From NCBI GenBank assembly GCA_031360885.1, contig JANMCC010000197.1, forward strand, positions 1 through 64,000: a stretch of 64,000 nt of DNA. The letters are read 5' to 3'. The notes beneath the pieces are model-generated. The model saw only the letters and a list, made by a program, of their open reading frames with translations. It was not told the DNA's origin and ran no database searches. Source of the DNA: Schlegelella_A sp031360885 (GTDB taxonomy: Bacteria > Pseudomonadota > Gammaproteobacteria > Burkholderiales > Burkholderiaceae_C). Both the position numbers and the translations under genes were made by a program. This document shows, one piece after another, positions 34,337-42,403 of the stretch; position 1 is the stretch's first letter, and every line of letters starts with the position of its first letter.

Positions 34337-35214
34337 TGAGCCTCGACTTCAGCTACCGCCACCTGTACTACTTCTGGGTCGTCGGCAAGGAAGGTGGCAT
34401 CACCCGCGCCGCAGACCGGCTTGGCATGGCCGTGCAGACGGTCAGCACACAGGTCCGCGAACTTGAGCGAACGCTGGGATATGCGTTGCTGAAGTCGGTG
34501 GGGCGCGGGATCGCCCTTACCGAGGCGGGCGAGGCTGCAATGCGCCAGGCCGAGCAGATATTTGCGCTCGGGGAGCAACTGCCTCAACTCGTGCGCGAAG
34601 CGGCCAGCGTGCCCAGTGTTCGATTGACCGTGGGTGTCTCCGACGGTGTTCCGAAGCTGGTGGTGAAGGCACTGCTACAGCCAGCGCTGGAGCAGCCGCA
34701 CCTGCGCTTGCTCTGTCACGAGGGGGAGTTCGACGACCTGCTGGCCGATCTCGCGCTGCACCGGGTGGACGTTGTGTTGTCGGACCGCGCAGCGGTGTCC
34801 AGCGCCACTTTGAAGGTTCACAGCCATCCGCTCGGCTCCTCGGAACTTGCCTGGTATGCGCCGCCCGCGCTGGCGGCCGCCGCCAAACGGGGGTTCCCGC
34901 GGTCTCTGGCCAAGGTCCCTGTGCTCTTGCCGACCACTCACGCCGCAGCACGCGGCCTGCTGGATCAATGGTTCGAGCATCAGGGCGTGCGACCCAACAC
35001 CGTAGGCGAGTTCGAGGACAGTGCGCTCTTGAAGACCTTTGGCGCCGGCGGCATGGGCGTATTTCCCGCCGTGAGTCTTGTTCACGAGGACTTGATCAAG
35101 GGTTACGGCGTCAAACTCATAGGAACCTGCGAAGGCGTCGAGGAGCGATTCTTTGCCATCGCGGCACATCGAAAGGTCCAGCACCCCTTGGTCCAGCGGC
35201 TGCTGAAGGGCTGA
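34336..35214 (+). CDS. Second NhaR-like LysR-family transcriptional regulator
   Basis: 292 residues. The N-terminus FSYRHLYYFWVVGKEGGITR plus LGMAVQTVSTQVRELERTLG is a clear NhaR-type winged helix, similar in style to the protein at 29643-30548 but distinct in the effector domain (EGEFDDLLADLALHRVDVVLSDRAA). It is divergent from the HPF-BI-1-TerB-TerC series, suggesting that it activates that series. NhaR proteins respond to sodium and alkaline pH; the ligand here is not known. It closes the 25.4-35.2 kb block. Confidence 0.9.
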   Translation: MSLDFSYRHLYYFWVVGKEGGITRAADRLGMAVQTVSTQVRELERTLGYALLKSVGRGIALTEAGEAAMRQAEQIFALGEQLPQLVREAASVPSVRLTVGVSDGVPKLVVKALLQPALEQPHLRLLCHEGEFDDLLADLALHRVDVVLSDRAAVSSATLKVHSHPLGSSELAWYAPPALAAAAKRGFPRSLAKVPVLLPTTHAAARGLLDQWFEHQGVRPNTVGEFEDSALLKTFGAGGMGVFPAVSLVHEDLIKGYGVKLIGTCEGVEERFFAIAAHRKVQHPLVQRLLKG

Positions 35215-35339
35215 TCGGCCGACGATCCCGGCGACACGATCGGACGTCGATGGGTACAAGTCCGGGAAGATCCTCGTCTTCCAATGTCTCGCCCGGAATG
35301 CCTCCTCTCGCGCGCCCGGGCCGCCCGCCCTCGCGTACG

Positions 35340-35831
35340 ATGTTCGCGATGCAGGACATGCTCGCGCTCTCGGCTTCGCTTCCCGTCGTCGAGCTCGCGC
35401 CGGGAGACGTGGTCGTCCGCGAAGGCGGCTCCTCCGGCGGTCTGTGGATCCTGGTCTCGGGCGCGCTGCAGGTTCGCAAGGGCACGGTCGTGGTCAACAC
35501 GGTCACGCGCCCCGGCGCGCTGATCGGCGAGATCGCGCTGCTGCTCGACGCGGCAAACGGCGCCACCGTCGAGGCGACCGAACCGAGCGTGCTGCGCCAT
35601 GCCGTCGACGGCCGGGCGCTGCTGGCCAGCGACCCGACGATCTCGCGACTGGTGGCGATCGGCCTGGCCGAGCGGCTGAACTTCGTCACGACCTACCTCG
35701 CCGACCTGAAGCAGCAGTACGGCGACGCGCCGGGCCTTTCGATGGTCAACGACGTGCTGGCGCAGCTCGCGCAGCGCCAGGCGCCGATGGCCCGGCCGGG
35801 TTCGGCGCGCGACCCCGACCCGGAGTACTGA
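35340..35831 (+). CDS. Cyclic-nucleotide-binding-fold protein
   Basis: 163 residues, a stand-alone cNMP-binding beta-barrel: VELAPGDVVVREGGSSGGLW, ILVSGALQVRKG and the phosphate cassette region LIGEIALLLDAANGATVEA. In cAMP-binding proteins the cassette reads PRSATV; here it is ANGATV, so the phosphate-binding arginine is replaced and binding of cAMP is doubtful. There is no DNA-binding domain. The start may be 35340, 35349 or 35358. It converges with the metallophosphoesterase gene (27-bp gap). Confidence 0.8.
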   Translation: MFAMQDMLALSASLPVVELAPGDVVVREGGSSGGLWILVSGALQVRKGTVVVNTVTRPGALIGEIALLLDAANGATVEATEPSVLRHAVDGRALLASDPTISRLVAIGLAERLNFVTTYLADLKQQYGDAPGLSMVNDVLAQLAQRQAPMARPGSARDPDPEY

Positions 35832-35858
35832 GCCCCCGCCGCGGCGGTGGCCGCAGCG

Positions 35859-36608
35859 TCAGAACACGGTTCGTTCCGGCGCCCGCGCCGCCGCCAGGCT
35901 GAGGCTCTCGCTGCCCATCATCGATCGCCACGAAGCCGTTCCCTGCGCGAGATCGATCTCGACATGGCACGGCACCGGGCCGATCTGCCGGCCGGCGTTG
36001 AACACCCAGGTCGCGCCGATCCGGTCGGCCCACGATCCCTCGGGCTTGAACGGCGACTCGTGGACGTGGCCGGTGAGGACGAGGTCGGGCCGGAACGCCT
36101 CGATCCAGCCGCCGACATCGGCATCGCCGTAGTGGCGCTTGCCGGTCCAGCAGGTCGGCGAGCCGAGCGGCGGCCAGTGATAGACCCAGACCCAGCGCTT
36201 GGGCCGGCGCAGCGCATCGGCCGCGAGCTGCGCTTCGAGGGCGGCGCGGCCGGCCGGCCCGTCCCACCACGGGCAGATCGTGACCAGCGTGTCGCCGATC
36301 GTCAGCGAATCGCCGTCGGTCGGCACGCCGCTGGCGCGGGCCTCGGCCAGCCACAGCGCCGACTGCTCGCCGCGCGCGTCGGGACCGGTGAGGTCGTGGT
36401 TGCCCGAGCCGATGACGACCCTGCCCGCCGCCTGCAGCAGCGCGAGATAGCGCCGGATGACGACCGATTGCGCGTCGAGCGAGACCGTCGAGCTGATGTC
36501 GAGCTGGTCGCCTGCGAGCACGACGAGGTCGAAGGAAGGGGCCGAGCGCACCACCCAGTCGAGCTGGGGCAAGGTGTAGTGAAGATCGGAGACCAGCAGG
36601 ATGCGCAC
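35859..36608 (-). CDS. Calcineurin-like metallophosphoesterase
   Basis: 249 residues. All the metal motifs of the family are visible: SDLHY (7-11), AGDQLD, GSGNHDLTG and GHVHESPF. The fold includes phosphodiesterases that hydrolyse cyclic nucleotides (CpdA type) as well as other phosphatases; the AGDQ and GHVH motifs do not settle the substrate. It starts 10 bp after the ATPase-cyclase stop, so the two are co-transcribed. That placement suggests it degrades the product of the cyclase-fold protein. Confidence 0.88.
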   Translation of the reverse strand: MRILLVSDLHYTLPQLDWVVRSAPSFDLVVLAGDQLDISSTVSLDAQSVVIRRYLALLQAAGRVVIGSGNHDLTGPDARGEQSALWLAEARASGVPTDGDSLTIGDTLVTICPWWDGPAGRAALEAQLAADALRRPKRWVWVYHWPPLGSPTCWTGKRHYGDADVGGWIEAFRPDLVLTGHVHESPFKPEGSWADRIGATWVFNAGRQIGPVPCHVEIDLAQGTASWRSMMGSESLSLAAARAPERTVF

Positions 36609-36618
36609 GACGGCGGCT

Positions 36619-38661
36619 TCAGGACTCGAGCCGGAACAGGCGCATCCAGGAATCCGGCTCCGACGATCCCTTCTTCCTGACGTTGAACAGTTCGTCGCCG
36701 CCGGGCGCGGCGATCGGCGAGGTGCGCCAGAGCGACGGCCGCTCCATGAACTGGGCGCGGAAGGCTTCGGTGGCCCAGATCTGGCCCGGCTCGACGATCG
36801 GCTCGACCCGTGCCGCGCAGAGGATCGCCTCGCCGCCGACGATCTCGGTCTTCCCGTCGGCGTCGCCCTGGCGCGTCTGCACCTCGCCGTGGTGCAGGGC
36901 GATGCGCAGGCGCGGGTGGCCGGGCGCCTGGTACACGTCGTCCATCAGGTGTCGCGCCATCTGCGCCAGGGCCACCGGATCGTCGGCGGCGATGAGCACG
37001 GCGTCGCCCGAGCACACCTCGACGATCGCGGTCGCCGGCGTCCAGCGCAGCACCGCCTCCTCGAGGGCGCGGCGCACCGGTGCGTCCTGGCCGCTGCGCA
37101 TGAAGCCCGAGAAGGCGTGGATGTCCGCCTTCAGGACGCAGCAGGGGCGCACGTTCAGCGTCCGGTCGACCTGCAGCGTCTCCCGCCAGGGCCGGTCGTA
37201 GCCGACGACGTTGGTCCGGTCGACGCGCTGCAGGAAGGCGGGATTGATGCGCCCGATCAGGTCGACCAGCACCGGGTGGACGAGGTAGTGCGGCGCGCGC
37301 GGCAGGGCGCCGTCGGTCTCCAGGGTCGCTTCGCCAGGCCGGAGGAACCGCTGGCGCCATTCGCCGCGCACCCGGTCGTGCTGCACGTAGCCGAGCAGGC
37401 CGACCCGGTAGAGCGCGTTCAGCGGGTCGGCGCCGGCGCCGTCGCGGCCGCTGGCGGCGACGATGGCATCGGCCTCGGCGCGGCTGACGATCTGGCCGGG
37501 AAGGTGCGGGAAGACCGCCTCGGTCTCGAGCCCGGCGACATAGGGAGCGATCTCGGCCAGGTACTCGTGCGCGATCTCGGTCGCCGAGTGATGTATCGCT
37601 TCCTTCATGCGGTACTCGTTGCGCCGCTCGTCGGGGCGCAGCGCGGCGAGGCGCTCGCCGATCGTCATCAGGTCACGCGGCCTGAGCAGCGTGTGCCGGC
37701 AGACGTACTCGAACACGTCCTCCTCCTCGCGGGTGGCGGTGTCGATGACGCTGGTCCGTCCGAAGAAGGCCTCGAGCGGCCGGCTCTTCGCCAGGTCGGG
37801 GCGGACCATGTACTCGCTTCGCACGAGGCGCACGTTGTTGACGAAGATCTCGTGCAGGCTCTCGGGCGAATAGACGATGTCGACGGCGCTGCCGCGGTAC
37901 TGCTGCGCCATCGCCGTGCGCTGCGGCAGCCGGGCGTAGGCTTCCTTCCTGATCGCCGCGAACACCTTGAGGTGGTGGTTGATGCGGCGCAGCTGGTAGG
38001 CGACCTCGACCAGGCCGAGCTGCGAGAAGTACCAGACGTTGGGCGACAGCTCGCCGGTGACGCTCGGGCTGGCCGGCCCGTCCTCGACATGCTTGTTGAA
38101 GTATTCGTCGATGCCGTCGATGAAGAGAGCCAGCGGCGCGTTGAGCGCCCTGAGGCGTGGCACGAGGTGGCCATCCGTGTCGTTGGCGGCGCGCTGCAGC
38201 TCGCTCGGCGTGAAGTCGAGCAGGCGCACGAAATGGTCGATGACGCTGTGCAGCTGCGCGTCGGCCACCAGGCCGGCGAGCTTGGGCCCGACCACCAGGT
38301 CCCGATGCGCGCCGACATGCTTGAGCACCGCCAGGGCGATGGCCGAGAGCCACAGCTTCGACCACGGCAAGGGCGAGGTCGCCAGCAAGGCGATCGCCTC
38401 GCGGCCGAAGATCTTGTCGCCGATCGGCTTGTCGAGCAGGTTGCCGGTGGGCAGGCAGGTCGCGTTGCCCTCGCGCTGCAAGAGTACGCGCTTGGCTTTC
38501 AGGAGCAGCGTCTTGCCGAAGCCCTTGGTGCCGATGACGATGAACTTGTCGTCACGATCCGGGCTGAGGAAGCCCTCGATCTCGGGCGTGCGGTGCAACA
38601 GCGACTCGTCGAAGTCCTCGGCGACACGAATGTCGTCGGCATCCACGGTCCACGCGCGCAT
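36619..38661 (-). CDS. P-loop ATPase fused to a class III nucleotide-cyclase-like domain
   Basis: 680 residues. The N-terminal P-loop GTKGFGKTLLLKAK has its lysine at position 50 and resembles ORC-CDC6/Sll1717-type P-loop ATPases; LALFIDGIDEYFN is the Walker B region. Residues ~505-660 resemble a class III cyclase, with metal aspartates D513 (LKADIHAFSGFM) and D553 (CSGDAVLIAADD) spaced as in true cyclases, but valine stands at the usual substrate-lysine position. The ATG at 38661 follows GGAGG; 38694 is a weaker alternative. Operonic with a metallophosphoesterase. Function unknown. Confidence 0.78.
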   Translation of the reverse strand: MRAWTVDADDIRVAEDFDESLLHRTPEIEGFLSPDRDDKFIVIGTKGFGKTLLLKAKRVLLQREGNATCLPTGNLLDKPIGDKIFGREAIALLATSPLPWSKLWLSAIALAVLKHVGAHRDLVVGPKLAGLVADAQLHSVIDHFVRLLDFTPSELQRAANDTDGHLVPRLRALNAPLALFIDGIDEYFNKHVEDGPASPSVTGELSPNVWYFSQLGLVEVAYQLRRINHHLKVFAAIRKEAYARLPQRTAMAQQYRGSAVDIVYSPESLHEIFVNNVRLVRSEYMVRPDLAKSRPLEAFFGRTSVIDTATREEEDVFEYVCRHTLLRPRDLMTIGERLAALRPDERRNEYRMKEAIHHSATEIAHEYLAEIAPYVAGLETEAVFPHLPGQIVSRAEADAIVAASGRDGAGADPLNALYRVGLLGYVQHDRVRGEWRQRFLRPGEATLETDGALPRAPHYLVHPVLVDLIGRINPAFLQRVDRTNVVGYDRPWRETLQVDRTLNVRPCCVLKADIHAFSGFMRSGQDAPVRRALEEAVLRWTPATAIVEVCSGDAVLIAADDPVALAQMARHLMDDVYQAPGHPRLRIALHHGEVQTRQGDADGKTEIVGGEAILCAARVEPIVEPGQIWATEAFRAQFMERPSLWRTSPIAAPGGDELFNVRKKGSSEPDSWMRLFRLES

Positions 38662-38740
38662 AGTCCTCCCGTCAGCGTCCTGCGAACCAAGCATAGTGCG
38701 AAACCCGCGGGCAGAATGAAGACGGCATGAGGAACGACCC

Positions 38741-39667
38741 GTGAGCAGCGAGCGCTCGAGCGAATTCGGCTTCGCCGCCGCGCACGACGTGCCGGTGCCC
38801 TACCTGCGGCGCGTCGCCAGCTACTACCAGGCGCTGGGCTACGGCGCGCCGTACGAGTGGGCGCACTACGCCGAGGTGCCGTTCCGGCCGCTGGAGAAGC
38901 CCTTGTCCGCTTGCCGCGTCGCCCTGGTCACGACGGCGGCGCCGTTCAGGCCCGGCGCGGGCGACCAGGGGCCTGGGGCGCCCTACAACGCGAAGGCCAA
39001 GTTCTTCGCGGCCTACTCGGGCGACAGTGCGATCGACCCCGACCTGCGGATCTCGCACGTCGCCATCGACCGCCAGCACACCACGGCCGAAGACCCGGCG
39101 ACCTACTTCCCGCTGGCCGCGCTGCGCCGCAGCGCCGCGGCCGGCCGGATCGGCTCGCTGGCGCCGCGCTTCCACGGCGCGCCCACCAACCGCAGCCATC
39201 GCACGACGCTCGCGGTCGACGCGCCCGAGATCGTGGCGCGCTGCCGGGCCGACGCGGTCGACGCCGCCGTCCTCGCTGCCAACTGCCCGGTCTGCCACCA
39301 GACCGTGAGCCTGGTGGCGCGCCTGCTCGAGCAGGCCGGAATCGCCACCGTCGTGATGGGCTGCGCCAAGGACATCGTCGAGCACGTGGGCGTGCCGCGC
39401 CTGCTGTTCTCCGACTTCCCGCTCGGCAACGCCGCCGGGCGGCCGAAGGACGAGGCGTCCCAGGCCTTCACGCTCGAGCTCGCCCTGCGCACGCTCGAGG
39501 CGGCGCCCGGGCCGCGCACCACGGTGCAGTCGCCGCTGCGCTGGAGCGAGAACGCCGACTGGAAGCTCGACTACTGCAACATCGAGCGCCTCGCCCCCGA
39601 GGAGATCCGCCGCCGGCGGGCCGAGTTCGACGCGGCGAAGGCACAGGCGAAGGAGCTGCAGGGATGA
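38741..39667 (+). CDS. Glycine/sarcosine/betaine reductase component B-like family protein
   Basis: 308 residues from a GTG; an ATG at 38727 is followed by an in-frame stop. The layout resembles the GrdB/PrdB-like family in aerobic proteobacteria: SHVAIDRQHTTAEDPATYFP, LAANCPVCHQTVSLVARLLE with a CxxC in place of the selenocysteine site, and GVPRLLFSDFPLGNAAGRP. A Stickland-type reductase role is unlikely in this context; a thiol-dependent reductive step is possible. It overlaps the kinase gene by 4 bp (ATGA) and heads the five-gene cluster. The call is tentative. Confidence 0.6.
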   Translation: MSSERSSEFGFAAAHDVPVPYLRRVASYYQALGYGAPYEWAHYAEVPFRPLEKPLSACRVALVTTAAPFRPGAGDQGPGAPYNAKAKFFAAYSGDSAIDPDLRISHVAIDRQHTTAEDPATYFPLAALRRSAAAGRIGSLAPRFHGAPTNRSHRTTLAVDAPEIVARCRADAVDAAVLAANCPVCHQTVSLVARLLEQAGIATVVMGCAKDIVEHVGVPRLLFSDFPLGNAAGRPKDEASQAFTLELALRTLEAAPGPRTTVQSPLRWSENADWKLDYCNIERLAPEEIRRRRAEFDAAKAQAKELQG

Positions 39668-40623
39668 AGTCCGCTACGGGCGCCAGCGACATCGAGCCGG
39701 CCCTCGACATCCTCGCGTACGGCGAGCCCATGGTCGAGTTCAACCAGACCGGCGAGGGCGCCGGGCGCCTCTACCTGCAGGGCTTCGGCGGCGACAGCTC
39801 CAACTTCGCGATCGCGGCCGCCCGCCAGGGCGCGCGCGTCGGCTATTTCAGCGCCCTCGGCGACGACTCCCACGGCCGCATGCTGCGCGCCCTGTGGGAC
39901 GAGGAGGGCGTGGACCAGCGCAGCGTCAAGACCGACGCCGCCGGCTTCACCGCGATCTACTTCGTCACCCACGGCCCGCAGGGCCACGAGTTTCACTTCT
40001 TTCGCAGCGGCTCGGCGGCGAGCCGGCTGACGCTGACCGACGTGCCGCGCGCGCGCATCGCCGCGGCCAGGGTGCTGCATCTCTCCGGCATCTCGCTGGC
40101 GATCTCGGCGAGCGCCTGCGAGACGGGCTTCGCCGCGATCCAGGCCGCGCGCGAGGCCGGGGTGATGGTCTCGTTCGACACCAACCTGCGCCTCAGGCTC
40201 TGGCCCCTCGAGCGCGCGCGGGCGGTGATGCGCGACGTGATGCGGCTCGCCGACATCTGCCTGCCGAGCTACGACGACGTGCTCGACCTTACCGGCATCG
40301 TCGAGCCCGACGCCCTCGTCGACCATTGCCTGGCGCTCGGCGCGAAGACGGTGGCGCTGAAGCTCGGCGAACGCGGCGCGATCGTCGCGGATGCGCAGCA
40401 GCGGCACCGGATCGCACCCTTCCCTTGCAAGCCGGTCGACGCCACCGGCGCGGGCGACGCGTTCGGCGGCGCCTTCGTCGCCCGCCGGGTCGCCGGCGAT
40501 TCGCTGCTCGACGCCGGCCGCTATGCCGCCGCCGCAGCGGCGTTGTCGACCGAGGGCTACGGCGCCGTCGCCCCGGTCCCGCGCGCCGCCCAGGTGCGCG
40601 CTGCGCTAGAGGCGGCGCGATGA
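39664..40623 (+). CDS. PfkB-family sugar kinase (2-keto-3-deoxygluconate kinase-like)
   Basis: 319 residues. PfkB motifs: LQGFGGDSSNFAIAAARQGA near residue 39 and the C-terminal VDATGAGDAFGGAFVARR with the catalytic aspartate. The start DILAYGEPMVEFNQTGEG resembles KdgK, which phosphorylates 2-dehydro-3-deoxygluconate. Coupled to the preceding gene by ATGA. A following SDR and cupin suggest a sugar-acid or related small-acid pathway; the substrate is not proven. Confidence 0.85.
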   Translation: MKSATGASDIEPALDILAYGEPMVEFNQTGEGAGRLYLQGFGGDSSNFAIAAARQGARVGYFSALGDDSHGRMLRALWDEEGVDQRSVKTDAAGFTAIYFVTHGPQGHEFHFFRSGSAASRLTLTDVPRARIAAARVLHLSGISLAISASACETGFAAIQAAREAGVMVSFDTNLRLRLWPLERARAVMRDVMRLADICLPSYDDVLDLTGIVEPDALVDHCLALGAKTVALKLGERGAIVADAQQRHRIAPFPCKPVDATGAGDAFGGAFVARRVAGDSLLDAGRYAAAAAALSTEGYGAVAPVPRAAQVRAALEAAR

Positions 40624-40657
40624 GCGCTCCCGCACGGCCGCTCCGAAGGGAGCGCTC
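40622..40657 (+). other. Stem-loop between kinase and SDR genes
   Basis: GAGCGCTCCC (40622-40631) and GGGAGCGCTC (40648-40657) form a perfect 10-bp stem with a 16-nt loop immediately after the kinase stop. There is no U-tract, so it is not a classical terminator. It may stabilise the mRNA end or separate expression of the kinase from the downstream genes. Confidence 0.55.
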
Positions 40658-40699
40658 CTCCCGCTCGGCGGGACCGGCCGCAGGCCGGGGGGTGCACCG

Positions 40700-41407
40700 A
40701 TGAGCGCGCGCCGCGTGCTCGTGACCGGCGCCACCAGTGGCATCGGCGCCGGCATCGCCCGCGCCTTCGCGGCGTTGGGCGATTCGGTCGTCGCCACCGG
40801 CGCCACCGACGCGGAGGTCGAGGCCGCCCGCGACGTCCCGGGGATCGAAGTGCAGCGGCTCGACGTGCGCGACGGCGAGGCGGTTCTCGCGCTCGTCGCC
40901 GGGCTCGGCGAGATCGACGTCGTCGTCAACTGCGCCGGCGTGATTCGCCGCGGCGTCGAGCACGATCCGGTCGCCTTCGCCGAGACGCTCGACATCAACC
41001 TCACCGGCACGATGCGCGTCTGCAGCGCGGCCCGCGCCGGCTTGAAGGCGCGCAGCGGCTGCATCGTCAACACCGCATCGATGCTCAGCTTCTTCGGCGG
41101 CGGCCTGGTGCCCGGCTACAGCGCGAGCAAGGGAGGCGTCGCCCAGCTCACCAAGAGCCTGGCGATCGCCTATGCGGCCGACGGCATCCGCGTCAACGCG
41201 GTCGCGCCGGGCTGGATCGCGACGCCGCTGACGCAGGCGCTGCAGGACGACCCGGTGCGCGCCGGGCCGATCCTGGCGCGAACCCCGATGGGCCGCTGGG
41301 GCACGCCGGAAGACGTCGCCGGCCCGGTGCTGTTTCTCGCCAGCGCCGCCGCGCGCTTCGTCACCGGCGTCGTCCTGCCGGTCGACGGCGGCTATCTCAT
41401 CGCCTGA
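40700..41407 (+). CDS. Short-chain dehydrogenase/reductase
   Basis: 235 residues. Classical SDR: the nucleotide-binding TGATSGIGAGIA at residues 9-20, VVNCAGVIRRG, the catalytic serine in NTASMLSFFGG and the YSASKGG active site near residue 141; the end PVDGGYLIA is typical. It oxidises or reduces a hydroxyl/keto group with NAD(P). Adjacent to a KdgK-like kinase, it resembles KduD-type uronate dehydrogenases in context, but sequence alone does not fix the substrate. Confidence 0.9.
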   Translation: MSARRVLVTGATSGIGAGIARAFAALGDSVVATGATDAEVEAARDVPGIEVQRLDVRDGEAVLALVAGLGEIDVVVNCAGVIRRGVEHDPVAFAETLDINLTGTMRVCSAARAGLKARSGCIVNTASMLSFFGGGLVPGYSASKGGVAQLTKSLAIAYAADGIRVNAVAPGWIATPLTQALQDDPVRAGPILARTPMGRWGTPEDVAGPVLFLASAAARFVTGVVLPVDGGYLIA

Positions 41408-41419
41408 AGGAGAAATTCG

Positions 41420-41908
41420 ATGATCGTCCAGCTGCCCGGCATCCAGTCCGAGATCGCGATCCAGGCCATTCCCGAGGACGAGCGCGCCTGGGTGCCGCAG
41501 GCGCCTGAAGTCTGGTTCCGGCCGCTGCTGCTCAACACGGTGACCGGAAGCTGGTGCAACCTGCTGCGCGTGCGCCGGGCGGGCGTGCTCTCGCGCCACA
41601 TCCATCCTTCCTGGGTCACCGGCTACGTGATCCGCGGCGCCTGGCGCTACCTCGAGCACGACTGGGTCGCGACCGAAGGCTCGTTCGTCTACGAGCCGCC
41701 GGGCGAGATCCACACGCTCGTGGTCGACGAGCAGGCGGGCGCCACCGAGATGATCACCTTCTTCAACATCCACGGCGCCATGGTCTACGTCGACGGCGAA
41801 GGCCAGGTCACGGGCTACGAAGACGTGTTCACGAAGATCGCGATGTGCCGCCGCCACTATGCCGAGAACGGGCTGGGCGAAGGCTACGTCGACCAGTTCG
41901 TGCGCTAG
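41420..41908 (+). CDS. Cupin, 2,4'-dihydroxyacetophenone dioxygenase-like
   Basis: 162 residues, one cupin barrel. Candidate metal ligands are in SRHIHPSWVTGYVIRGAWRY and YEPPGEIHTLVV (two histidines, an acidic residue and a third histidine). The overall pattern matches the 2,4'-dihydroxyacetophenone dioxygenase/ChrR-like group, non-haem iron enzymes that cleave C-C bonds. AAGGAG lies upstream of the ATG, 12 bp after the SDR stop, so the two are co-transcribed. Its true substrate in this cluster is unknown. Confidence 0.75.
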   Translation: MIVQLPGIQSEIAIQAIPEDERAWVPQAPEVWFRPLLLNTVTGSWCNLLRVRRAGVLSRHIHPSWVTGYVIRGAWRYLEHDWVATEGSFVYEPPGEIHTLVVDEQAGATEMITFFNIHGAMVYVDGEGQVTGYEDVFTKIAMCRRHYAENGLGEGYVDQFVR

Positions 41909-41980
41909 CGCGACAGCGACCACGTCGAGTAGCGGCGGTCGACCTGACGGCGGCGAGGGCCGACGTGGTGCAATCGCACC

Positions 41981-42403
41981 ATGTCCGACCCCTCGTTCCT
42001 CATGGTGACCGGCGCGCCGACGCCGGTCGCGCCGTTCAGCCACGCGGTCGAATCGGATGGATGGTGCTTCGTCACCGGCCAGATGCCGACCGATCCCGAA
42101 GACGACGCGCGGCCGCTGCCGCCCGACATCGCGGGGCAGACGGTGCGGGTGATGGAGAACCTGAAGATCGTCCTCGGCGGACTGGGGCTCGGCCTCGAGC
42201 ACGTGCTGCAGGCGAGGATCTACCTGACTCGCTTCGAAGAAGACTACGCGCGCATGAACGTCGTCTACGCGAGCTACTTCCCGGCCGACCGGCGGCCGGC
42301 GCGCACCTGCATCGGCGTCACCGCGCTGGCGCGCGGCGCCCGTGTCGAGATCGACCTGCTCGCCAGGCGCCCCGGGACGACCGGGGCGGCTCCGCCTCAA
42401 TAG
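41981..42403 (+). CDS. RidA-family protein
   Basis: 140 residues. The YjgF/YER057c/UK114 fold: APFSHAVESDGWCFVTGQMP, MENLKIVLGGLGLGLEHVLQ and the C-terminal RPARTCIGVTALARGARVEI with the arginine that anchors the carboxylate in true RidA. It would hydrolyse reactive enamines/imines or act as an accessory deaminase. It overlaps the convergent boxA gene by 7 bp at the 3' end. Confidence 0.9.
   Translation: MSDPSFLMVTGAPTPVAPFSHAVESDGWCFVTGQMPTDPEDDARPLPPDIAGQTVRVMENLKIVLGGLGLGLEHVLQARIYLTRFEEDYARMNVVYASYFPADRRPARTCIGVTALARGARVEIDLLARRPGTTGAAPPQ

Noticed and set aside
25379..35214. Integrated phage or insertion element
   Set aside because: No integrase, transposase, terminal repeats or tRNA were seen; only base composition and gene content suggest transfer.
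38741..39667. Selenoprotein with in-frame UGA in the GrdB-like gene
   Set aside because: The gene reads through with ordinary codons and has Cys at the expected site; no internal stop codon or need for recoding.
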